Assembly (NCBI RefSeq): GCF_002159185.1
Contig: NZ_NFHD01000023.1
Span: 1-54,345, forward strand
Direction: 5' to 3'
Length of the DNA: 54,345 nucleotides
From: Gemmiger sp. An87
GTDB taxonomy: Bacteria; Bacillota; Clostridia; Oscillospirales; Ruminococcaceae
Below, in pieces: positions 25,040 to 34,303 of this stretch. The stretch's first letter is position 1, and every line of letters begins with the position of its first letter. Under the pieces are notes generated by a model, which was not told where the DNA came from, ran no database searches, and was given only the letters and a program-made list of their open reading frames with translations. Both the position numbers and the translations under genes were made by a program.

Positions 25040-25068
25040 TTGACTTTATCACTTTCGCGCAGTATAAT
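25040..25068 (+). promoter_or_regulatory. Promoter of the opp operon
   Basis: TTGACT (25040-25045), 17-base spacer, TATAAT (25063-25068), about 118 bases ahead of oppA. Confidence 0.9.
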
Positions 25069-25095
25069 GCTAAACAACGACAGAGATGTCAGGGG

Positions 25096-25134
25096 CCGGC
25101 GGGCAGATTCCCGCCGGGCTGCCTGCTCTTTTTT
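25096..25134 (+). promoter_or_regulatory. Leader hairpin with T-run ahead of oppA (possible attenuator)
   Basis: CCGGCGGG (25096-25103) pairs with CCCGCCGG (25110-25117); a T-run follows at about 25129-25134. The gap between stem and T-run is about eleven bases, so simple termination is doubtful, but an alternative GCAG/CTGC pairing could shorten it. Confidence 0.35.
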
Positions 25135-25186
25135 CGTTTCAAGGGGTTTGCGAAGATCCAATCCAAAAAGAGAGGAGCACACACAC

Positions 25187-26878
25187 ATGAAACTTTGGAA
25201 ACGCATGGGCGCCGCCGCACTGGCCGGTGCACTGGCGCTGAGCATGGTCGCCTGCGGCGGCGGCGACGCTGCAGCCAGCGGCACTTCCACCGCGGCGTCC
25301 TCTTCCGGCACTGCAGCCGCAACCGGCAGCAACGTGCTGAATGTTATGACTGAGGTCGAGGTCGCCTCGCTGGACCCCCAGCTGGCCACCGACGGCACCA
25401 GCTTTGAGGTAATCGCCGACTTCACCGACGGCCTGATGCAAATGGACGCGGACGGTCAGCCCGTTCCCGCCATTGCCGAGAGCTACGAGGTGAGCGAGGA
25501 CGGCTGCACCTACACCTTCCACCTGCGTGAGGATGCCAACTGGTCCAACGGCGATCCCGTTACCGCCAACGACTTCGTGTTCGCCTGGCAGCGCGCGGCT
25601 GATCCCGCCACCGCCTCCGAGTACAGCTACATGATGAGCGACATCGGCCAGATCAAGAACGCCGCCGAGATCATCGCCGGCGAGATGGATAAGAGCGAGC
25701 TGGGCGTCACCGCAGTGGACGACAAGACCCTGCAGGTGGAGCTGACCGTTCCCGTTCCCTACTTCCTGAACCTGATGTATTTCCCCACCTTCTACCCGGT
25801 GAACCAGGCATTCTATGAGAGCCTGGCTGAGGGCACCTTCGGCACCAGCCCGGACACCGTGCTGAGCAACGGCGCCTTCATTCTGGACAGCTACGAGCCC
25901 GCGGCTCTGTCCTTCAGCCTGGTGAAGAACCCCGACTACTACGACGCTGACAAGGTCCAACTGGACGGCCTGAACTACCAGGTCATCAAGGACAGCCAGC
26001 AGGCCTTCATGAGCTACCAGAACGGCGATCTGGACATCGTCAAGCTGAGCGGCGACCAGGTGGACCAGGTTCAGGGCGACCCTGAACTGAGCGTACACGG
26101 CGCCGGCTACCTGTGGTACCTGACCTTGAACATGGACGGCGTACCCGCTCTGGCCAACCAGAACCTGCGCCTGGCTCTGACCCACGCCATTGACCGTACC
26201 TCCATCGTGGAGGACGTGGTGAAGGACGGCTCTCTGGCCACCTACACCGCCGTTCCCCCGCAGTTTGCCACCGGCCCGGACGGCAGCGACTTCTCGGAAG
26301 ATCAGACCATGTTCCAGGATGTCTGCAGCGACGATCCCGCCAAGGCTGCCGAGTACCTGGAAGCCGCCAAGGCTGAGCTGGGCCAGGATACCTTCACCTT
26401 CCAGCTGCTGGTGGAGGACACCACCGAATCCCAGAACGTGGCCGCTGTTATCAAGGAGCAGATGGAAACCAACCTGCCCGGCGTGACCATGGAGATCAAG
26501 GTTGAGCCCAAGAAGCAGCGCGTTGAGGACATCCAGGAAGGCAACTACGAAGTCTGCCTGACCCGCTGGGGCCCCGACTACGCCGATCCCATGACCTACC
26601 TGAACATGTGGATCACCGATAACAACAACAACTACGGCAAGTGGAGCAATGCCGAGTACGACGCCATCATCGCCGACTGCACCACCGGCCAGTACGTAAG
26701 CGACGCTTCCGCTCGCTGGCAGGCCCTGTACGACGCGGAGAAGATCATCATGGACGAGGCTGTTATCGTTCCCGTTTACACCAAGGCCGATGCCTGCATG
26801 ATTAAGTCCAATGTGACCGGCGTGGACTTCCACCCCGTTGCTCTGAACCGGGTGTTCAAGAGTGCCACCAAGGGCTAA
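25187..26878 (+). CDS. oppA: Oligopeptide ABC transporter substrate-binding lipoprotein
   Basis: 563 residues. The signal peptide ends in the lipobox SMVAC with Cys23, then a Gly/Ser/Thr-rich linker to about 48. The SBP family 5 domain follows (VEVASLDPQLATDGTSFEV, AESYEVSEDGCTYTFHLRED, WSNGDPVTANDFVFAWQR) and ends with DPMTYLNMW and VIVPVYTKADACM-type motifs. It is tethered outside the membrane and hands peptides to OppBC. The start at 25187 has AGAGGAG eight bases upstream; the open frame back to 24932 crosses the promoter. It is first in an oppABCDF operon, with a strong terminator between it and oppB. Confidence 0.93.
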   Translation: MKLWKRMGAAALAGALALSMVACGGGDAAASGTSTAASSSGTAAATGSNVLNVMTEVEVASLDPQLATDGTSFEVIADFTDGLMQMDADGQPVPAIAESYEVSEDGCTYTFHLREDANWSNGDPVTANDFVFAWQRAADPATASEYSYMMSDIGQIKNAAEIIAGEMDKSELGVTAVDDKTLQVELTVPVPYFLNLMYFPTFYPVNQAFYESLAEGTFGTSPDTVLSNGAFILDSYEPAALSFSLVKNPDYYDADKVQLDGLNYQVIKDSQQAFMSYQNGDLDIVKLSGDQVDQVQGDPELSVHGAGYLWYLTLNMDGVPALANQNLRLALTHAIDRTSIVEDVVKDGSLATYTAVPPQFATGPDGSDFSEDQTMFQDVCSDDPAKAAEYLEAAKAELGQDTFTFQLLVEDTTESQNVAAVIKEQMETNLPGVTMEIKVEPKKQRVEDIQEGNYEVCLTRWGPDYADPMTYLNMWITDNNNNYGKWSNAEYDAIIADCTTGQYVSDASARWQALYDAEKIIMDEAVIVPVYTKADACMIKSNVTGVDFHPVALNRVFKSATKG

Positions 26879-26937
26879 GGCCCTTTGAACCGCCCGTTCC
26901 GCGGGCGGGACAATTCCGATAACCCCCTGAATTTTAT

Positions 26938-26991
26938 GCCGCACAGCTTCCCTTGGCTTTGCAAGGCAAGGGAAGCTTGTGCGGCTTTTTT
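26938..26991 (+). terminator. Intra-operon terminator between oppA and oppB
   Basis: GCCGCAcAGCTTCCCTT pairs with AAGGGAAGCTtGTGCGGC with one mismatch, then six T. This should end most transcripts after oppA and let the binding protein be made in excess over the membrane parts. Confidence 0.9.
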
Positions 26992-27071
26992 GTCCGGCGG
27001 GCGCATTGCGGCGCCTGCCCCGTTCAGGGTTTTTTGTATCAAAAGACTGTATCAAAAGAGGGAGATCGCTT

Positions 27072-28070
27072 GTGAAAAGTTATATTCTGAAACGAGTGCT
27101 CATCTCGGTATTCACCCTTCTGGCCATTACGCTGGTGCTGTTCTGCCTGCTGCAGCTCATGCCCGGCTCCCCCTTCAACGACGAGAAGCTCACCGAAGAC
27201 CAGCGCATCGTCTTGAACGAAAAATACGGTCTGGATCAGCCGGTGCTGGTCCAGTTCGGGCGGTATGTGGCCAACCTGGTGCAGGGTGATTTCGGCGTGA
27301 GCTACAACATCAGCAAAAACACCCCCATCAGCCAGCTCATTCAGACCCGCCTTCCCATCAGCATTCAGGTGGGCGGCATGGCCGTTGCCCTGGGTGCGGT
27401 GCTGGGGCTCATTCTGGGTGTGATCGCCGCACTGAATCACAACACCTGGCTGGACAGCCTGTGCACCGCCATCTCGGTGCTGGGCGTTTCGGTGCCAAGC
27501 TACGTATTCGCTCTAGCACTCAGTTACACATTGGGCTTCCGGCTAAAATGGCTGCCCATGCTGTATTCCGCAAACACACCATTTCTTTCCAGCGTGATGC
27601 CCAGCATCGCGCTGAGCATGTTCACCATGGCCTCCATTGCCCGGTTCACCCGCAACGAAATGATGGAGGTACTGGGCAGCGAGTACATGCTGCTGGCCGA
27701 GAGCAAGGGCATCAACGGCGCTCCGCTGATTCTGCGTCATGCGCTGCGCAACGCGCTGATCCCCATCATCACCGTGCTGGCGCCCCTGATCGTAGACCTG
27801 ATGACCGGCAGCCTGGTGGTGGAGAAGATCTTCTCCATTCCCGGCGTGGGCAGCCTGCTGGTCACGGCCATCCAGTCCAACGACTACAACGTGGTCATCG
27901 CCCTGAGCTTCATCTACAGCGCCATGTACATTGGCATCATGCTGGTGGTGGACCTGCTCTACGGCGTGATCGACCCCCGCATCCGGGTAACCGGTGAGGG
28001 CGGCCGCATGGGCTTCTTTGCCCGCTGGCGGCTGGTACTGTTCGGCAGAAAGAAGGTGGCGAAGGTATGA
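27072..28070 (+). CDS. oppB: Oligopeptide ABC transporter permease
   Basis: 332 residues with six predicted membrane helices. OppB/DppB signature: YILKRVLISVFTLLAITLVLF at the start, LMPGSPF, KYGLDQPVLVQFGRYV, GDFGVSY, and the EAA loop ESKGINGAPLILRHALRNALIPIITVL that contacts the ATPases. Start is GTG at 27072 with AGAGGGAG upstream; the ATG-started frame at 26979 runs through the oppA-oppB terminator. Its stop overlaps the oppC start by four bases (ATGA). Confidence 0.95.
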   Translation: MKSYILKRVLISVFTLLAITLVLFCLLQLMPGSPFNDEKLTEDQRIVLNEKYGLDQPVLVQFGRYVANLVQGDFGVSYNISKNTPISQLIQTRLPISIQVGGMAVALGAVLGLILGVIAALNHNTWLDSLCTAISVLGVSVPSYVFALALSYTLGFRLKWLPMLYSANTPFLSSVMPSIALSMFTMASIARFTRNEMMEVLGSEYMLLAESKGINGAPLILRHALRNALIPIITVLAPLIVDLMTGSLVVEKIFSIPGVGSLLVTAIQSNDYNVVIALSFIYSAMYIGIMLVVDLLYGVIDPRIRVTGEGGRMGFFARWRLVLFGRKKVAKV

Positions 28071-29131
28071 ATCAGGTACAAACCATTCCCGCCGGCACCC
28101 GGGCCGATCTCCCGGACCTGCGGCCGGAGGATTTCACCCTGCGCAGCAGCCGTGAGGATCATCTGGATGCAAACTTCGCCAGCCAGGGCTACTGGCACGA
28201 CGTGCTGCACCGTTTTGTTTCCAACAAGGGCGCAGTCATCGCTCTGGCGCTCATTCTCATCATTGTGGTCATGGCGGTGATCGGCCCCAGTCTGAGCGGC
28301 CGCAGCTATTCCAGCCAGACCCTGAGCGAAAAGAACTTCGCGCCCCGCATCTCGGTGATTGAAAACCTGGGCATCTTCAACGGCGACGAGGTGCTCACCA
28401 CCACCACCGGCAGCCGCGTGGTGAACGAATACGAGGAAAAAGGCCTGACCGACACCTACTACTGGTTCGGCAGCGACACCCTGGGCCGCGACATCTTCAC
28501 CCGCGTGTGGGAAGGCACCCGGGTCAGCCTGGGCATCGCCATTGTGTCCGCCGTGATCAACATGACCATCGGCATGTGCTACGGCCTGATCAGCGGCTAC
28601 TTCGGCGGTTGGGTGGACACCATCATGCAGCGCTTCGTGGAGATCAACAACGGCATTCCCCGTCTGGTGATTGTGACGCTGCTGCTTCTGGTGGTCAAGC
28701 CCGGCTTCACCACCATCGTCATCGCGCTGGTCATCACCGAGTGGATCAACATGAGCCGTATCGCCCGGGCCGAGATGCTCAAGCTGAAGGAGCAGGAATT
28801 CGTTCTGGCCAGCCGTACCCTGGGCGCGGGCAGCTTTTTGATCATCTTCAAGGAAGTATTGCCCAACATCATCGGCCAGATCATCACCCAGCTGATGTTC
28901 AGCATCCCCACCGCGATCTTTACCGAGGCCTTTTTGAGCTTCGTGGGCCTGGGCATTCCCGTCCCCCAGTGCAGCCTGGGCAGCCTGATCAGCGAGACCT
29001 TCAACAGCTTCACCACCCACCCCTACCAGATTGTTCCTCCCATTGTGGTAATGTCGCTGCTGATGCTCTGCTTCAACATGCTGGCCGACGGCCTGCGGGA
29101 AGCCTTTGACCCCAAACTGAAGGAAATGTGA
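28067..29131 (+). CDS. oppC: Oligopeptide ABC transporter permease
   Basis: 354 residues with six helices and a long N-terminal cytoplasmic part of about 60 residues. OppC features: WFGSDTLGRDIFTRVWEGTRVSLGIAIV, GLISGYFGGWVDTIMQRFVEI, the EAA loop ASRTLGAGSFLIIFKEVLPNI, and the C-terminal NMLADGLREAFDPKLK. Between helix 1 and the domain there is an extracellular insertion of roughly 70 residues (SYSSQTLSEKNFAPRISVIE onward), longer than in E. coli OppC. Coupled to oppB by an ATGA overlap. Confidence 0.95.
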   Translation: MNQVQTIPAGTRADLPDLRPEDFTLRSSREDHLDANFASQGYWHDVLHRFVSNKGAVIALALILIIVVMAVIGPSLSGRSYSSQTLSEKNFAPRISVIENLGIFNGDEVLTTTTGSRVVNEYEEKGLTDTYYWFGSDTLGRDIFTRVWEGTRVSLGIAIVSAVINMTIGMCYGLISGYFGGWVDTIMQRFVEINNGIPRLVIVTLLLLVVKPGFTTIVIALVITEWINMSRIARAEMLKLKEQEFVLASRTLGAGSFLIIFKEVLPNIIGQIITQLMFSIPTAIFTEAFLSFVGLGIPVPQCSLGSLISETFNSFTTHPYQIVPPIVVMSLLMLCFNMLADGLREAFDPKLKEM

Positions 29132-29142
29132 GGTGACAGACC

Positions 29143-30222
29143 ATGGAAAACAATGCAAAGGAAACCGTATTGTCCATTCGGGATCTGTCCATCACCTTCA
29201 AGACCGGCGCAGGCCCGGTGAACGCCATCCGCGGCGTGAACATTGACCTGTCCCGGGGTACCACCCTGGCGGTGGTGGGCGAGAGCGGCAGCGGCAAGTC
29301 CGTCACCTTCAAGGCGGCCATGGGTATCCTGGCCTCCAACAGTGTGGTGAACAGCGGCAGCATCGTATACAACTACCGCCACAACGACGGCACCCCCGCC
29401 ACCGTGGACATTCTGAAAATGAAAACCCGCGACATCCGCCGCCACATCAACGGCAAGCGGATCGCGATGATCTTCCAGGACCCCATGACCAGCCTGGACC
29501 CCACCATGCCCATCGGCAAGCAGATCATGGAGGGCATGGTCTGGCATTACAAGACCCCCAAGCAGCAAGCCTGGGACAAGGCCGTGCGTCTGCTCACCGA
29601 GGTGGGCATTGAGGAGCCGGAAAAGCGGATGCGCCAGTATCCCCACCAGCTCAGCGGCGGCATGCGCCAGCGCGTGGTCATCGCCATCGCCCTGGCCTGT
29701 GACCCGGATGTGCTCATCTGCGACGAGCCCACCACCGCGCTGGACGTGACCATCCAGGCCAAGATCCTGGAGCTGATCAAACGCATCCAGGCCGAGCGCG
29801 GCATCAGCGTCATCTACATCACCCATGACCTGGGCGTGGTGGCCAAGGTTGCGGACTTCGTGAACGTGATGTACGCGGGCCGCATCGTGGAGGCGGGCAC
29901 CATCGACGAGATCTTCTACGATCCCCGCCACCCCTACACCTGGGGCCTGCTCAGCGCCATGCCGGATCTGGACACCGAGGACGACCGGCTCTACACCATC
30001 CCCGGCTCTCCGCCGAACCTGCTGCATCCGGTGCCCGGCGACGCCTTTGCGCCCCGGAACGCCTACGCACTCAACATCGACGAGCGGCTGGACCCGCCCA
30101 TGTTCCAGATCAGCGAGACCCACTACGCGGCCAGCTGGCTGCTGGATGAGCGGGCGCCCAAGGTGGAGATGCCGCCCGAACTGAAGGCCCGCATTGAACG
30201 CATGAAGAAGGAGGGAATCTGA
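29143..30222 (+). CDS. oppD: Oligopeptide ABC transporter ATP-binding protein
   Basis: 359 residues. ATPase motifs: Walker [10 protein letters not shown]-loop [11 protein letters not shown], signature LSGGMRQR, Walker [13 protein letters not shown] and H-loop ITHDLGVVA. The C-terminal oligopeptide-transporter extension is seen as [15 protein letters not shown] and [21 protein letters not shown]. It powers OppBC on the cytoplasmic face, as a heterodimer with OppF. Eleven bases after oppC; GTGAGGTG serves as ribosome site. The Cys residues that often follow the FAPRC motif are absent here (FAPRN). Confidence 0.95.
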   Translation: MENNAKETVLSIRDLSITFKTGAGPVNAIRGVNIDLSRGTTLAVVGESGSGKSVTFKAAMGILASNSVVNSGSIVYNYRHNDGTPATVDILKMKTRDIRRHINGKRIAMIFQDPMTSLDPTMPIGKQIMEGMVWHYKTPKQQAWDKAVRLLTEVGIEEPEKRMRQYPHQLSGGMRQRVVIAIALACDPDVLICDEPTTALDVTIQAKILELIKRIQAERGISVIYITHDLGVVAKVADFVNVMYAGRIVEAGTIDEIFYDPRHPYTWGLLSAMPDLDTEDDRLYTIPGSPPNLLHPVPGDAFAPRNAYALNIDERLDPPMFQISETHYAASWLLDERAPKVEMPPELKARIERMKKEGI

Positions 30223-30224
30223 CA

Positions 30225-31157
30225 ATGGAAGAAAGAAAACCCCTTCTGGAAGTCAAGGGCCTGAAGCAGTACTTCAAGGGCAGCCACCAGTTCACCGTGA
30301 AAGCGGTGGACGGCGTGGATTTTGTGATCTACCCGGGCGAGACCTACGGTCTGGTGGGTGAGAGCGGCAGCGGCAAGAGCACCATCGGCCGCAGCGTAAT
30401 CCGGCTGTACAAGCCCACCGCCGGGCAGATTCTGTTCAACGGCATGGACATTTCCGGCGATCTGAACGCCCAGCAGAACCGGCAGCTGCGTACCCAGATG
30501 CAGATGATCTTCCAGGACCCCATGGCCTGCCTGAACCCCCGCAAAAAGGTGGGGGAGATCATCGCCCAGGGTCTGGATATCCATCACCTGTACTCCAGCC
30601 GGGCCGAGCGCCAGGAAAAGGTGGCGGCGATCCTGAAAAAGGTGGGCCTGGCCCCCGAACACGCGGACCGCTACCCCCACCAGTTTTCCGGCGGCCAGCG
30701 CCAGCGCGTGGGCATTGCCCGGGCGCTGATCATGGACCCCAAGCTGATCATCGCCGACGAATGCATCAGCGCATTGGACGTTTCCATCCAGGCCCAGGTG
30801 GTCAACCTGATGAAGGACCTGCAGGAGGAAACCGGCACCGCCTACCTGTTCATCGCCCATGACCTGTCCATGGTGAAATACATCTCGGACCGGATCGGCG
30901 TATTGCATCTGGGCCATCTGGTGGAGACCGGCACCACCGAAGAGATCTTCAACAATCCGGTACATCCCTACACCCAGAGCCTGCTCAGCGCCATTCCCCA
31001 GCCGGACCCCCGCACCGAACGGGGCCGGGTGGCCAAGAGCTACGATTACCGCACCGCCGGAGTGGATTACCTGGCGGGCAAGCAGCAGCATCTGGGCGGC
31101 ACCCACTACGTGCTGGCCACCGACGAGGAGCTGGCCCGCTGGACCGCCCGCACCTGA
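30225..31157 (+). CDS. oppF: Oligopeptide ABC transporter ATP-binding protein
   Basis: 310 residues. Motifs: LKQYFKGSHQFTVKAVDGVDF at the start, Walker [11 protein letters not shown]-loop IFQDPMACLNP, signature FSGGQRQR, Walker B LIIADECISALD and H-loop IAHDLSMV. The C-terminal HPYTQSLLSAIPQPDP is typical of OppF. DECISALD in place of DEPTSALD is a known variant in clostridial OppF proteins. The start lies two bases after the oppD stop with AAGGAGGG as ribosome site. Last gene of the operon. Confidence 0.95.
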   Translation: MEERKPLLEVKGLKQYFKGSHQFTVKAVDGVDFVIYPGETYGLVGESGSGKSTIGRSVIRLYKPTAGQILFNGMDISGDLNAQQNRQLRTQMQMIFQDPMACLNPRKKVGEIIAQGLDIHHLYSSRAERQEKVAAILKKVGLAPEHADRYPHQFSGGQRQRVGIARALIMDPKLIIADECISALDVSIQAQVVNLMKDLQEETGTAYLFIAHDLSMVKYISDRIGVLHLGHLVETGTTEEIFNNPVHPYTQSLLSAIPQPDPRTERGRVAKSYDYRTAGVDYLAGKQQHLGGTHYVLATDEELARWTART

Positions 31158-31191
31158 TTTTCATTTTGCGATCCTCTCTTTTGATACAAAT

Positions 31192-31241
31192 GCAGAACCG
31201 GCCGGCCCCGATTATGGGGTCGGCCGGTTCTGCGTTCTTTT
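31192..31241. terminator. Shared terminator of opp operon and convergent aminotransferase
   Basis: Eighteen-base stem (31192-31209 with 31216-31233, one bulge), followed on the plus strand by a T-rich stretch. Confidence 0.85.
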
Positions 31242-31242
31242 A

Positions 31243-32391
31243 TTACTTTTCTTTTGTGAGCTGATTCAGAAAGGCCTCCAGACGGTCCAGGCCCTCCTCC
31301 AGCTGGTCCTGTGCGCAGCAGTAGGAAAGCCGCACATAGCCCTCGGAGCCAAAGCAGCTGCCCGGCACAAGGGCCAGCCCGCCCTCCTGAATGAGCCGGG
31401 TGCAGAACTCCTCACTGCTCATGCCGAACTGGCGGATGCAGGGGAAGATGTAGAACGCGCCCTCCGGCTTGTTCACCGGCAGGCCCATTTTGCACAGACG
31501 CTGGTACACATAATCCCGCCGCTGCCGGTAGCTCTGGCGCATGGCGCTCACATCGCTTTCCAGCGCGGTGATACAGGCGGTCTGGGAGAAGCTGGTCACG
31601 CTGACCACGCTGTACTGGTGCACCTTCTGCAGCTGCTGCTTCACCGGCGCGTCCGCCGCCAGCCAGCCCAACCGCCAGCCAGTCATGGCATAAGGCTTGG
31701 AGAAGCTCTCCACCACGATGATGTTCTCCCGCAGGTCCGGGTAAAGGGCGGCAAAGCGGCCGAAAGAATCGGTGTAGCACAGCTGCCAGTACACATCATC
31801 GCAGATCACATAGATCCCGGTGCGGCGGACGAGCTCCGCCACCGCGTCCAGGCTTTCTTTGGTGTAGACGCAGCCGGTGGGGTTGTTGGGGCTGGTGAGG
31901 ATGATGGCCTTGGTGCGCTCGCTCACGGCGGCGTTCAGCGCCTCTTCGCTGAGCTGGAAGCCATAGGGCTCGGTATTCACCGGCTTGTATACGCCCCGGC
32001 ACAGGCCGATCAGAGATTCATACAGACCAAAGGCGGGAATGGGCACCAGCACCTCGTCGCCCACATCCACCACACCGGACAGAGCACACAGCAGCGCCTC
32101 GGTGGCCCCGCAGGTGACCACAAATTCCTCCGGTGCATAGTGCAGGCCCTGCTTTTCGCTGAAGGCGGAAAGTGCCTCCAGCAGCTCGGTGCGGCCATTG
32201 TTGGGCGGGTAGTGGGTATCGCTCTGCTCCAGCGCCTGCTGCGCCGCCTGCCGGATGGGCAGGGGAGTGTCGAACTCCGGCTCGCCCAGAGTCAGCTTCA
32301 CGCAGCCGGGGGTCTGGGCGGCAAGGGCGGTGAACCGGCGGATGCCGGAAAGGGTGAGGCCGGTAACGGCCGGATTCATGGGCAGACGCAT
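31243..32391 (-). CDS. PLP-dependent aminotransferase, PatA-like
   Basis: 382 residues, class I/II aminotransferase fold. The order NPAVTGLTLSGIRRFTALAAQ, LTLGEPEFDTP, LTSPNNPTG, SKPYAMTGWRLGW (PLP-binding Lys in SFSKPY), KVHQYSV, KPEGAFYIFP and LVPGSCFGSEGYVRLSY resembles Bacillus PatA, the N-acetyl-diaminopimelate aminotransferase. With dapH and an M20 deacylase eight to ten kilobases away this would complete the acetylated branch. Aspartate or alanine aminotransferase activity cannot be excluded. Start at 32391 with GGAG ten bases upstream; MNPAV four codons later is an alternative. Single gene with its own promoter. Confidence 0.88.
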   Translation of the reverse strand: MRLPMNPAVTGLTLSGIRRFTALAAQTPGCVKLTLGEPEFDTPLPIRQAAQQALEQSDTHYPPNNGRTELLEALSAFSEKQGLHYAPEEFVVTCGATEALLCALSGVVDVGDEVLVPIPAFGLYESLIGLCRGVYKPVNTEPYGFQLSEEALNAAVSERTKAIILTSPNNPTGCVYTKESLDAVAELVRRTGIYVICDDVYWQLCYTDSFGRFAALYPDLRENIIVVESFSKPYAMTGWRLGWLAADAPVKQQLQKVHQYSVVSVTSFSQTACITALESDVSAMRQSYRQRRDYVYQRLCKMGLPVNKPEGAFYIFPCIRQFGMSSEEFCTRLIQEGGLALVPGSCFGSEGYVRLSYCCAQDQLEEGLDRLEAFLNQLTKEK

Positions 32392-32433
32392 GGGTAAACT
32401 TCTCCTTCAAACGATTCGCTTTTGTATGTTACC

Positions 32434-32462
32434 AGTATAGCACAACGGGGCGTTCACAGCAA
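32434..32462 (-). promoter_or_regulatory. Promoter of the PatA-like aminotransferase gene
   Basis: TTGCTG (32462-32457), 17-base spacer, TATACT (32439-32434) with a TGC extension. The -35 touches the T-run of the ptsI terminator. Confidence 0.75.
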
Positions 32463-32490
32463 AAAAATGCAGGTCGTTTCAGACCTGCAT
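32461..32490 (-). terminator. Terminator of the fructose/PTS operon
   Basis: ATGCAGGTC (32467-32475) pairs with GACCTGCAT (32482-32490), with six T following on the minus strand. Confidence 0.88.
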
Positions 32491-32500
32491 TTTTTGAAAA

Positions 32501-34210
32501 TTACTTCTTGATCATGGAAGCCAGATAGCCCTGGATACCCTTCACGCTGGAAAGGTTCATGGCCTCGGCCTGCACGTCGTCCGCCTCCTGCTGGCTCCAC
32601 AGGCTGATGGTGCGGCGGGTGGCCAGCACGGCGCTGGCGCTCACGCTGAACTCATCCAGGCCCCAGCTGAGCAGCAGGGGAATCAGAGCGGGATCGGCGG
32701 CAGCCTCGCCGCACATGCCCACCGGGATGCCGGCTTTCTTGGCGGCCTTGATCACATTGGCGATGCTGCGCAGCACAGCGGGATGGAAGTGGGTGTACAG
32801 AGATGCCACGTCCGGGTTGCCCCGGTCCACTGCCAGGGTGTACTGGGTCAGGTCGTTGGTGCCAATGCTGAAGAAGGCGGCCTCCTGTGCCAGCAGATCG
32901 GCAATCTGGCTGGCGGCGGGAGTCTCGATCATCACGCCCACCTGTGCGTTGGCGTCAAAGGGCAGACCCTCGGCGGCCAGCTCCTTCTTGGCCTTTTCCA
33001 GCATAGCCTTTGCGGCGCGAATCTCCTCCAGGCCGGTGACCAGAGGCAACATGATCTTGATGTTCTTGTGGTCCGCACCGGCGCGCAGCAGAGCACGCAG
33101 CTGGATCATGTAGGTCTCGGGGTTATCCAGGCAGTAACGGATGGCCCGGTGACCCAGGAAGGGGTTCTCCTCCTTCTTCATGTGCAGGTAGTCGATCTCC
33201 TTATCGCCGCCCACGTCCAGGGTGCGGATGATGACCTCCTTGCCTGCGAACAGCGCCGCCACCTGACGGTAGGCGTTCATCTGCTCCTCTTCGGTGGGCA
33301 GGCTGTCCCGGTCCATGAACAAAAACTCGGTGCGGAACAGGCCGATGCCCTCGGCGCCCTTCTCCAGCGCAGCCTGGGCGTCCTCCGGCTTGCCGATGTT
33401 GGCATACAGGCCCACGGCGCGGCCGTCCGCGTTCACGGTGGGCTTGTTCAGGTAAGCCTTCAGCATCTGGCGCTGATGCTCAAATTCCTCGCGGCGGGCC
33501 TCGTAGTCCTTCAGAGTCCGCTCGTCCGGGTTCACATACACATGGCCGAACTCACCGTCCATGGCAATGGAATCGCCGTTCTGGATGGTGTCAGCCGCAC
33601 CGGGCACGCCCAGCACAGCGGGGATCTCCAGCGCGCGGGCCAGAATGGCGGAGTGGCTGGTGCGGCCGCCGATCTCGGTGATGATGCCCACCACGTTCTC
33701 CCGGCTGATGCCAACAGTCATGCTGGGGGTGAAGTCCTTGGCAACAATCACGGTGCCGGCGGGGGCATGAGCCAGGTCCACATCCGGCAGACCCAGCAGC
33801 TGCTTGAGCAGACGGGCGCGCAGGTCACCGATGTCGGTGGCGCGCTGGCGCATCAGCTCATCCTCCATGCCGCTGAACATGGCGATGAAAGTCTGGCAAA
33901 CGGTGTCCACCGCAGCCTCGGCCACGTTGCCCGCAGCAATCTGCTCCTCCATCTGGCCCATCATGAACGGGTCGTTCAGCATCATGATCTGGCCGGACAG
34001 AATCTCGGCGGCATGCTCGCCCACCTTCTCGGTCATCTCGGCCGCCATGTTGCTCAGCCGCTGGCTCACAGCAGAGGCAGCCGCCTTCAGGCGCTCGGTC
34101 TCCTGCTGCTGACCCGCAAACTGCACCGCGGAATAATCCAAATTCTGCTCTTTTACCACCAGCGCATGGCCAATGCCCACACCGGCGGACGCTCCTGTAC
34201 CCTTTAACAT
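32501..34210 (-). CDS. ptsI: PTS enzyme I (phosphoenolpyruvate-protein phosphotransferase)
   Basis: 569 residues, the usual length. It takes phosphate from PEP and passes it to HPr in the cytoplasm. The swivelling His is His186 in GGRTSHSAILAR. Further motifs are GLFRTEFLFMDR, IRTLDVGGDKEI, the PEP-binding SIGTNDLTQYTLAVDR, and VGMCGEAA with the catalytic Cys near 500. Start at 34210 (MLKGTGASAG) with AGAGGGG upstream; the frame extends to 34261 without support. It follows ptsH by 93 bases that contain a GC-rich hairpin without a T-run. Confidence 0.96.
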   Translation of the reverse strand: MLKGTGASAGVGIGHALVVKEQNLDYSAVQFAGQQQETERLKAAASAVSQRLSNMAAEMTEKVGEHAAEILSGQIMMLNDPFMMGQMEEQIAAGNVAEAAVDTVCQTFIAMFSGMEDELMRQRATDIGDLRARLLKQLLGLPDVDLAHAPAGTVIVAKDFTPSMTVGISRENVVGIITEIGGRTSHSAILARALEIPAVLGVPGAADTIQNGDSIAMDGEFGHVYVNPDERTLKDYEARREEFEHQRQMLKAYLNKPTVNADGRAVGLYANIGKPEDAQAALEKGAEGIGLFRTEFLFMDRDSLPTEEEQMNAYRQVAALFAGKEVIIRTLDVGGDKEIDYLHMKKEENPFLGHRAIRYCLDNPETYMIQLRALLRAGADHKNIKIMLPLVTGLEEIRAAKAMLEKAKKELAAEGLPFDANAQVGVMIETPAASQIADLLAQEAAFFSIGTNDLTQYTLAVDRGNPDVASLYTHFHPAVLRSIANVIKAAKKAGIPVGMCGEAAADPALIPLLLSWGLDEFSVSASAVLATRRTISLWSQQEADDVQAEAMNLSSVKGIQGYLASMIKK

Positions 34211-34303
34211 GGTCTTTGTGCCCCTCTCGTCGGCTTTTTTATCAGGTGCGCCCCGGCCCATCTGGTGGACCGGGGCGCCGCGTGTTGTCTGTTCGTTTGC
34301 TGA

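Noticed and set aside
24932-25186. N-terminal extension of oppA in the same open frame
   Set aside because: It runs across the -35/-10 promoter; the ATG at 25187 has a good ribosome site and begins a normal lipoprotein signal peptide.
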